This document shows positions 55,648-64,000 of a stretch of DNA of 64,000 bases, piece after piece. This DNA is from Oscheius onirici. Its lineage: Eukaryota; Nematoda; Chromadorea; Rhabditida; Rhabditidae. The stretch covers positions 6,882,064-6,946,063 of the forward strand of contig OW051468.1 of the NCBI GenBank assembly GCA_932521025.1, in the 5' to 3' direction. The position numbers and the translations under genes were made by a program. Below the pieces are notes generated by a model. That model saw only the letters and a program-made list of their open reading frames with translations. It did not search any database and was not told the origin of the DNA. The first letter of the stretch is position 1, and each line of letters begins with the position of its first letter.

Positions 55648-58600
55648 TTGAATTTTCTCAGAGAGACAAATGTAGTGATCGTTTCTTAAAAACAACAAGT
55701 CTTTTACGGCTATCTGTCGCGGAAAATCAATAGCTTTGTGAGGTCATGGGAAACAATTTGTTTCGCGTCAGAGACTGATCCGGAGCTGTTTGACCAAAAG
55801 GTTTTTGGTGGAACATAGAGGTTGTTGCGAGACTTTTGAACGCGAATGTCACCGTTGCAGAACTCTACATGCAGATTGGGGCAGTTTGTCTATTCTTTTC
55901 AAGCTGCAAACGTAAAAAGCCCTGATTGTCTCAAAACCTTCTTTTTTGTGTGTTTCCCAACCTAGATTATTTTGAGGTTTTTTGAACTTACCTTACTGTT
56001 CTCAGCAAAGCACTGCGAGTATCCTGGTTCTTATTTTATGCCCGTACAAGGTTGGCAACGCCCTTCCAGGGCTAACGTAGAAATTCATGACTTCGTTCTG
56101 TCACGCAGCCCTAGTCGTAGTTTCCCTTTCATTTCCTTTGTTACTCTCCTCCAGTCACTCTCCCTGACCCTCCAAAGAAACTACCGAAATTATATTTAAA
56201 CCCACTCCCTCCCAAGCCGAATTTCAAAATGTAGGACCTGAACGGGTCCCCTTCTCCCCTCACTGTTACCAAAGTCGCTAGAACACTTCGCCCACTTGCT
56301 TTTCCTGTCGCGACTTGTTAAATACTAATTTGCGCACAAAGTTCCCCGTCTTATCCTCAATTAGAGCTTCAGACACACAGAGATGTGGAGCAATTTAAAT
56401 TGGATTGTATCCTTTTAAATGGATAATCCTTGACCTGTCGATTCAGTAAAAATCCGTCACGGATAATCTCTAGCATGTTTCGACAGGTCAAAATTCGTGG
56501 GAAAGTTGGGCATGACCCCTCTACCAATGACATTTTTCAGTTATTCTACGGCTCATGTTCTGCTAGTAGCAGCTCAGCTCGTTTTGCATACTCGGCTCAT
56601 CAGCTTGACCAGAGTTACAAAAATCAGCATGATCACTCTGTACAGTGACTTTTCCATATTTTTCGGCTTCATTCTGCTAGTAAGTAGCTCTGCCTCCACT
56701 TCACTGCAACTCTTCAGTACGTCCGCGTGTCCAAAGTATGCAAATCCTCGTCTTTGAAGAATTTCTAGATCGTTCTCTCTTCGTGTTGATCTCACATCGA
56801 AGTATTGTCTCAGCGGCCATGACTCTTTTCTACTAGCAGCTCAGATGACGGTTCAGTTCAATTTGACTCTTCAGCACATCCGAGTCCACAATGTTGTACT
56901 CGTCTTTAAAGCTCTTTCGACTGATTCGCACTGACAGCATATTGGTTGTATTGCTTCTGCGAAACTTTCATTAGACTTAGCTGTTCTGAAAACATGAAGA
57001 TCAATGAGATACAAAGACTAATCTAACCTTGCAAGATGTTTTCACTTTTGCCTGATACCTGTCCAATAGAGAAATGCCATGCTTCAGAGTTGATTCCTGA
57101 AAAGAAAGAGCGAAACATCGAATAAAGATGTCAGGTAATGACTGTCAGTATTTTCGCGCAAGAGAGAACTATCAGTCTTCCCTTAATGATCCGAGGGTCT
57201 CCAAGAACTATACCAAACACCGTTGTGGATTCAAGGAGACGCCCAAGGAACCGGGTAGATCGAGCATGACTCCTTCTTTCGAAGTCTGTTAGTTCATGGC
57301 GGATTCACGAACTGCCTGTCACTTTTGCCGTCTCTCTGGATTCAAAAAACGCAAGCGTATGTGGCGCTACTGTTCGCACTGTCTGATTGTTAGTGTCAAG
57401 TGTAACTGTACTGTCAGAATAGGAAAAAGAGAAACACCTGACCTGGTAGAGAGCAGAGGCAGAAGTGGAAGAGGAGCCATCCGCACAGCACTCTTCGTCA
57501 AGCTACAATAGTTCAATTACTACTGGTTCTTTAGATTTTAGTTTTGACAAGGCTCGACAAGTCGGCATCTCTTTTATTAATTCAAACGAATAGACACTTG
57601 GCTTTATGCAGAGTCTGCTGATGTTAGTTCAAGGATATCTGGGAGTCTGTGCAGTCAAATTTCATCCCTCTTCTACGTATTGACCAAAACAACGCCTTGC
57701 AAACTGTTGTTGATGCATGTTCTCCGTGTTTTCATTTTTTTTAATTTTTTTTTGTAGTCGATACTCATAATCTAGGAAACTTGCCGATTAAGGACGAGCG
57801 AAAGATCTCTCTCATATCGCTTTGAACCTGAGCCCAGTCCAAAAAGACCCACTGTATGTGACAAGCTTGGGTCTGGGCAGGCGTAGTGTTAGTGATTAAT
57901 AGTCTCTTCGATCATGGTTCGGCCTGATAGCAGTATGCGGAGAGAGCGCTGGTCCCAAGGAGAGGCCAGCCTCGGCGCCACCCGGGAGCCTTTCGTGTCG
58001 GCGTCTCTTTGAAGTCGTGTCGCAACGCGAACCGCTTCCTCGAGTCGTCTTTCGGGAGCCGTCAGGTCTCATCTTTTCTCTTTTCCAAAAGACACCCTGT
58101 GGCATACGGCTGGCGGCTGTCCTCTCTCTTTCTGCTGTAAACGTCTCTGTCTCACTTCGATCCGCCGAAAAGCAGTAAACTTTGACTTTACGCCTTCTCT
58201 TTCAGCTGTGGCGCGTCTCTCAAAAATTATGAGGCTATTATCCCGTCCGGCTAGAGTGGCCATTAGGAGCAGCCTGGGGGTGGACACAGAGAGCAAACTT
58301 ATCTTCTTTCCACATCACGCAATCCTTCTCTTTCTCTCTCCAGAGTTCCCTTTTACGCAACACTTTTTCCCTACTTTCTGACCCATCGACACTCCTTATC
58401 ACTTGCCTTTCAATCGATTTTCAACAATAATTACCGAAGGGGAAAATACCTTCTGAAATTCTGTCGAAACGGAAATGTTTCTTCCGCAATTGATCGTTTT
58501 GAAAGAGTTGTATTGAAACGAATTGGATTTCGTTTTCCAACATTGATTTGCTCTCGTTATATGGAGCAAACCGCGAAAGACTCAACCACAACTTTTCTGA

Positions 58601-59317
58601 AACGATCTTTTTTGAGACGCCCGTTATTTCTTTTTAGCAGTTCTTTTTAAAGGACTATCCATACCAAATGTTCTATACTACTGCTTGTTGAAAGTGCCTG
58701 TTGAATAAAGTAAAGTACCTCCCGACTTCAAGCAATTATGCTAGCGTTTGCTACCTAAGGAACAAACGTTGTTGAATAAACGAGTCTCTAAATATAGTTT
58801 GAAATTTAAAAAGGCGAGTATTCTTCGCCTATAGTTTGAAAGTTTGGTGTTCCTACAAAATGTTAAGAGACAATACTTCTCAAGGTTCTTGTCCTGACTA
58901 ACTAACGACCTTGTCTCTTTCTCCCTCTCTCTCTTCCAATAAATTCTGAACGGCCGTCCCATTCATTTTGTCCACTAGCCGCTGGGCTCATTCCAGTAGC
59001 CTCTCTAGTTTTTAGCCCCTTTCTCGACCTTTCTCAAAAATCAAAAAGGCTAATTAGTCGGCGCGTCCTTTGATCTGTCCCCTCTCTACTCCCGAAAGCA
59101 TCATGAGCTTTCTCTCTTTCCGCGATCCAGCTAATAATTTTCTGGAACGCATCTGTCCGCCGCGTCTTTTCCCACACCTCTCTCGCCGCCTTCCTTTGAA
59201 CTAGCCGCCTTTGCCCGCGTGTTTCACTAACCGCCCTTCCATTCCCGACCGTTCTCTTTTGTTCCTCTTCCTACTGTTTTCTTCTGTACTAAACTATGAA
59301 TCGGGTTTCAGCAGAGT
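55648..59317. other. Gene-poor region with decayed coding pieces
   Basis: Position 56283-56375 is an inverted copy of sequence inside the element at 49991. Two related segments, about 56690-56760 and 56870-56925, contain AAGACGAG...GGAC...CTGAAGAG on the minus strand; one reads KDEYNIVDSDVLKSQIEL, the other is frameshifted. Segment 57538-57570 resembles the centre-proximal end of the foldback arms at 9.2/9.6 kb (TTTTGACAAGGCTCGACAAG). Segment 57600-59317 is probably the Axin upstream region. Confidence 0.4.
57297..57511 (+). CDS. Small Cys-rich ORF, uncertain
   Basis: ATG-initiated 71-residue frame. It contains CHFCRLSGFKKRKRMWRYCS then HCLIVSVKCNC, that is C-x2-C, C-x2-C and C-x-C spacing reminiscent of a zinc ribbon, followed by a basic tail. 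There is no clear splice partner. It could be a small gene, one exon of a larger one, or chance. Confidence 0.35.
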
Positions 59318-61457
59318 ATGGACTGGCCACAGACATGGGCTCGACGTCTGGAGTTTGTCTTGAACGACCGGACTGCTCTGGATGCTTTCCACGATTGGCT
59401 AAAGGCCCATCACAATCATCATGTAAGTTATTCGCAAAAACGTAAAATATTTACTTCGTCTACAAGGCATCTCTCAACTGAGCTGACACGCAAATCCGCA
59501 ATTGCGTATTATATTGTTCGGCAGCTTCTTCCTTAGTTTTATGGCATCCGAAGTTTTTTAAGCTTTGAAATGTTATGTAGATCAGATCGAAAACTACAAC
59601 TTTTCTGAACATGACAAATTGGAAACATGAACACAAACTGCTTAAGAAAGTAAATAAGATTATTTCAGCCACTCGAGCTCCACTTCGCTCTACGATCTTT
59701 CGAAAAGATGGCAGTTGAACGTAACCCACGAGCGACAGAACTGGCTCAAATTATCTACGAAAAGTACATTTCTGCCAGGACGGGAGTCTGTAGTTTCTTT
59801 CCCTCAAGAGCAAGGAATGAGGTTGCACTGCGAGTCAGGAATCTCGGCCCCAATTCTCTTGCCGATTCTAATACTTTCGATCCTGTGGCTGGTTCATTGG
59901 AGGCTCATCTTAGAGCACTGCATGAGGCTTTTGTCTCATCGGATCACTTCATTGACGCCTTCAATCAGGTACGTACAATTCTCTATGGTCTCGTCACCAA
60001 TTGCTGTTTTCTAATAGACAAGTTATTTCTGTTGAAAGCTCTTTTCAGTTTTCCGTGAGTGGCGGCGAAGACAGACGTCGTCGCAAACATGCCGACAGGA
60101 CACACGGAACCCTTCTGACCGCGGAAGCTCTTTTGATTTCCCGCGATGTGCGAGAACATGCCGAAAGGTGAGAAGTTTTTCCTTTTTATAGCCGCCATCA
60201 TCATAACCTAATTAGTGACTTTGTCGGCTTGCTCGTAAAAGAACACACCCCCTCACTATCTCACTCGTCCTCAATGTACTGTTTCAGCTCGGTAGAGCGA
60301 ATGTTCGCCTGTCCAGCTAGACCACCATACGTCGGTCGAGCCACGACGAGTCACAATGACTCGGCTGTCAGCAGCTCCTTCTCGGGAGACGGAAGACACA
60401 GACTGCGCTCGATTCGGGAGGAGCAGATCCGGACTCAGCCTCAGACTTTCACAGTTCCCGTAAGTTTTTTTTTTGTAAATCTGGAAGTGTTTGTAAATGA
60501 TGAGAGAAGTCTATAATTGTTTTATTAAGCTTTTGGTTTGAAAAAGTTGACCAGTAAATTTCAGAGAGTTGACCAGTGGCGAGAATACGAGCAGCCGGAT
60601 CATGCGACGGAGGAAGGCAGGAGACAGTTTGCCGAAAAGGTGGCAAAGAAGCTTCAGAAGGAGCTGAATAGAAGAAGACGAAACGACGACACGGAGAGGC
60701 AGCTAAGAGACATTGCTGATAGGAAATGTACTGCCCGGGAAGCCATCACTGATTTTGCTCAAGATGAGGACGAGGACGACGATTTGGATCGTTTTCTTGA
60801 GCGAATGGGTGACGGAGAGTCGACCAAGGCCAGTGCACAGAGATCGCCTCGTGGAGCTTTGCTTTCTCCGACTGAATGGAGAAAAGATGCCCAGAGGACG
60901 AAGGAAAAGACCAGCTCTTTCACCAGATCTGACCAAATGTTCTCTCCTTCCTACAAAGACAGGTAGATTATTTTCCCTCATTCCTCCAGAACACAGCCGA
61001 TTTCAGAATTAGACAGCCCATTTACGACTCATCCGGGATCGAATCCAATGCCCCGTCCGGATTCTCGAATGCGTCCAGAACTAGTCGGAGCAGTGCTCAG
61101 AAGAGATCCGCTCCGAAGAAACTTTTGACTATTAGCTATAAGAGAGCGACCGACGGAGTTCCCGTCGTGGCTCATGTCCCCACCAGTAGCGGAACTCTGA
61201 CTCTGAAAGAGTTCCGACGACAGTTTTCCATCTCCAGTCATGATCCAGTCCAGTGAGTCTCTCTTTTTGTTTATCGTTCAATTTATAAAACAGTCACATT
61301 CTTTTTAAATAAATCCCTTTTCAGGTTCTTCTTCAAGACGTACTGCGAGGACGGATCAGCTCCCTACCAACTGCTTCTCATCTCCGATGACGCCCAGCCC
61401 TTGCCAGTTTTCGACGGCCGAATAACGGCTGAACTGAAGTCTCGATCCCCTCAGTAA
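59318..61457 (+). CDS. pry-1: Axin (RGS and DIX domain scaffold)
   Basis: Scaffold of the beta-catenin destruction complex in Wnt signalling. The ATG at 59318 lies just after GGGTTTCAG. The N-terminal RGS domain starts [20 protein letters not shown] and continues [23 protein letters not shown] and [21 protein letters not shown] charged middle part ([40 protein letters not shown]) precedes a C-terminal DIX domain: [71 protein letters not shown] is at 61455-61457. C. elegans has two Axins (pry-1, axl-1); the clear DIX domain fits either. About seven exons join in phase. Confidence 0.93.
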
Positions 61458-62522
61458 AGAGAGAGAGAGTCCCAATGAACATTTTCTCGCTAATGAATTC
61501 TCTACCAATTGAAACTCAGAAAAGTGTGACTGTCACGCTGTGTGCGCTTCTGATGAATCGGTGGGCTGGTGCTCGGCTGACGATTCTCCTACTCTTTCAG
61601 TTTTTGCTGCCAGAGCTTGTCACTCTTCCGAGCTCTCTCATAAAAATGGTCTGGAAGAAGTTTTTGGTTTGCATGTCTGAGCCCCATTGACTGCAGAAGG
61701 CTCCTAGACTATGATCCTGTCACTCAGTCTCCAGCTCACTAACTTTTAAGGCTCCTCTCCCCCACGCGCAAAACAACCACTTTTAGTAGTGGACTCTTCC
61801 TCTCTCCCTCTTTGTGATTAGACCTTCCTGTTCCACGAAATATCTGGATCGTTTCATAAGCTCTTGTTTCATGTTCCCTCATCTTTGGCAAAGAGACAAA
61901 GAAGGATGGGTTCTTTGACGATACAAGCGCTATCTTTTTAAACTAGTCCTTTGGAGTAAATACTGCCGTTAATTGTAACTCTGGAAGCAAATTGAATTGT
62001 TATTTTATAACAATTGTCCTGTAACTAAAAACCAATTAGACAATACTATAACCAAATACAAAAAGTTGAAACTACGGACGAGCAGAAAAGGTTCTGAAAG
62101 AGGGCTGTATACTACCAATGACTAGCTTTCTGAGCCCCATCTGATTCTTGAAACATTAACGAAACAAACTGAAGGACAAAGAGAGCTTCCTCAGTCCTTG
62201 TCCTAGTTCATCCTTTGTGTCCAGACTAGGCAGTCCTTCCAGTGTCTTCAGTTTCTTCTTCCAGTTCTCCGTCTCAAAAAGAAAGTAGCATCAACTCTCT
62301 AAGGAAACCATTACGGGGAGCAAATCACTCTCCAGTCGGGTCCAGCAACTGTTTTTTTGACCGAGCACATTTGCTCCAAGCCGTGTCCATTTCCGAATCC
62401 GGCGTTCTCAAGCCTTGTCTCTCTTTTTGGGGGGAGAGGGGGTGGGCGTGTCAGCCACCTAAAGCTCAATGGTCTCTCCTGCTTTCCTGCTTCTTTCTTC
62501 GAGAGAGTCATGATCGCTCCAG
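61458..62522. other. Intergenic region between Axin and the GPCR exon
   Basis: Contains the Axin 3' flank and probably the GPCR promoter. Open frames near 62242-62683 overlap the GPCR exon in other frames. No repeat recognised. Confidence 0.45.
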
Positions 62523-62679
62523 ATGAACAGCACTATTCGTCTGACCAAACTGCCTGTCGATGTAGACTGTCGACCGTATGGAGAAGTCTATCCGGACATC
62601 AGTCAACATCCAATCGTCGTCTTTCTAGCTCTAGCTCTCTACTCGACCGTCTTTCTTCTCTCTCTTATGGGCAATTCAG
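62523..62679 (+). CDS. First exon of a probable rhodopsin-type GPCR, rest outside or unresolved
   Basis: The ATG at 62523 opens MNSTIRLTKLPVDVDC with an N-glycosylation site (NST). A first membrane helix follows (VVFLALALYSTVFLLSLMGN) that ends in the TM1 Gly-Asn motif, then a GTAATT donor at 62680. This matches the first exon of nematode peptide-receptor GPCRs. No second exon is visible before the repeat at 63254, so the next exon may lie beyond the window. Confidence 0.55.
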
Positions 62680-63253
62680 GTAATTTCGTTTTCTGATCTA
62701 GGCTCGATTCTGTCGAGGATTTCGACTGCAAGAGATACTGAGACACCATCAGTTCTTCCCTAGCTTTTTCAGATGGTTTGATTCAGTCTTTCTCTCTAAC
62801 TAGTGTCCAGCCTATTAGAATACAGTTAATTCCAAAGAGTATCGTCTAGAGTCAATGTTTTGCTGAAATGAGTACAATATAACTCTCTAGGATTGTGTCT
62901 CTATTAGACTCTTCCTAACTCTACCCAGACTTCTAGAAACCCTACAGTATGATTACCTGCCCCCGCATCAAAACCCATCAGTCTCGTTCCTAAAGTTCCC
63001 ATTGAGAACGGGACCTTACCCCGATCCGAAGGTTCAGAAATCGAGGAGCAATTAGGAGCCCTCTGACTACTCAAAAAGCAAGCGGGCTGTAATACATCTC
63101 GTCTCTCGAATAAATGATCCCAATTCACCTAATAGTCACAATCTATCATTCCAACTTTCTTTCGAAAACATCCACTGAAGGATTGTGACCTCTTGAGTTG
63201 TTTTTGGACCCTTCCAAGAGACTATGTCAAGCGGAATCTTATCAAGTGTGTGC
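62680..63253. other. Probable intron or intergenic sequence after the GPCR exon
   Basis: No exon with receptor motifs was found. Confidence 0.4.
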
Positions 63254-63715
63254 ATAATTTTTAGGAAAAATGTTGTATTTTTGGAATAACTTTTTGTAGG
63301 ATGCCGAAAATAGCTTTTTCAAAAAAAAAATGGTGTGAGCAAGCTCTATCCGATGGTGTATATATCGGTTAGGTTAAGAATTAGAATATTTGAGTTTTAG
63401 CTGAAGCAAATTTTTTTTTTCTTTGAAGTAGAGCTGTTTAGCGCACATCCCGGCCAATTCTCACAGACGTCCAATTACAAATTTGAAGGTCTTGATGAAA
63501 AACATTGATAGCCGCGACCCGATTTCCCAGAAATTTTTTCTCGCTCAGAGTGTCCAAATTGCAAAAGTGACCAACTTCAGGCAGTTGCACAGCTCTAACG
63601 GGTTCGAATTGGACAAATCGGCCGATGCACCTTGAAAGAGCTCAATCTGGGCTACAAAATCCTGTATGGAACAAAGAGGGCCCAATGGAAAGTTTTCGAG
63701 AAACTCGCCTCTGAA
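63254..63715. repeat. Dispersed 460-bp repeat, copy 2
   Basis: Same orientation as 8391-8850. Sequence to the right of the shared part (to 64000) is not present at copy 1. It contains an open plus frame passing through KELNLGYKILYGTKRAQWKV and EYQTGDARPTHEGG. Copy 1 may therefore be the truncated one. Confidence 0.85.
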
Positions 63716-64000
63716 TATCAGACGGGTGACGCGCGCCCGACCCATGAAGGGGGTATCATAGATAAAAAAAATCACGTTTTTCAGTTCCGATTATTTTTGT
63801 GTGTTGATCTTGTTTTCAGCTAAAACTCAATAAAACATTTTTTCAGATTCAAATCTCATTTTGGGCAACATCAAGAGGTGTTTTAATGATTAGGTTCCAT
63901 CCGAAGGGTCACTCTATCACTTCAAATACCCTCATTGAGGAAATAAACGAAGCAAACGCTTTACTTCAAGCTGACGGATTTAATTCACCTTTGCTTCTGT

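Overview
This window is eukaryotic nuclear DNA from a nematode. The genes have many short introns (about 38-60 bp) with TTTCAG-type acceptors. The recognisable proteins match nematode families, for example a PEN-2 ending in the residues FVFPTGRV, a SQV-4-like UDP-glucose dehydrogenase, an UNC-122-like collagen/olfactomedin protein and a short DSL ligand. One intron also holds a nematode-type variable-arm tRNA with anticodon TAT. The species cannot be named from the sequence.

Positions 1-40000 form a dense gene neighbourhood. In order they are: tropomodulin (5' end outside the window), UDP-glucose 6-dehydrogenase (-), UNC-122-like (-), a DSL Notch ligand (+), a FAM69/DIPK1-like protein (-), a single-pass membrane protein of unknown identity (-), WDTC1 (+), a beta-1,4-GalNAc transferase BRE-4 (-), CCDC124 then a UBL7-like protein (+,+, probably one operon), peptidylglycine alpha-hydroxylating monooxygenase PHM (-), an unknown gene (+), NAA60 (-), a tamalin-like PDZ protein (-), LETMD1 (-), PEN-2 (-) and a REC114-like meiotic protein (-). 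Several touch signalling: the DSL ligand and PEN-2 (gamma-secretase) belong to the Notch pathway, and an Axin lies at 59.3-61.5 kb (Wnt).

Positions 39000-57000 are gene-poor and rich in non-autonomous transposable elements: TA-flanked Tc1/mariner-like foldbacks, TTAA-flanked foldbacks, tRNA-derived pieces, and gene fragments (an orphan SLC6 C-terminal exon, a UTP4-like WD40 gene, a Thr/Ser-rich fragment carried inside an element). Within it lies a pair of inverted paralogues of an unknown protein family. Copy A (48.5-52.1 kb, +) is intact but has a 2 kb nest of elements in one intron. Copy B (53.4-55.6 kb, -) is broken by a frameshift, a nonsense codon and an element inserted in an exon. A and B share a 413-bp block with no difference, bounded by diverged sequence, which looks like recent gene conversion.

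Positions 57000-64000 hold Axin, the first exon of a probable GPCR, and the second copy of a 460-bp repeat also present at 8.4 kb. All gene models here were spliced by eye. Exon chains joined by conserved protein motifs are reliable; first exons and poorly conserved genes are less so.
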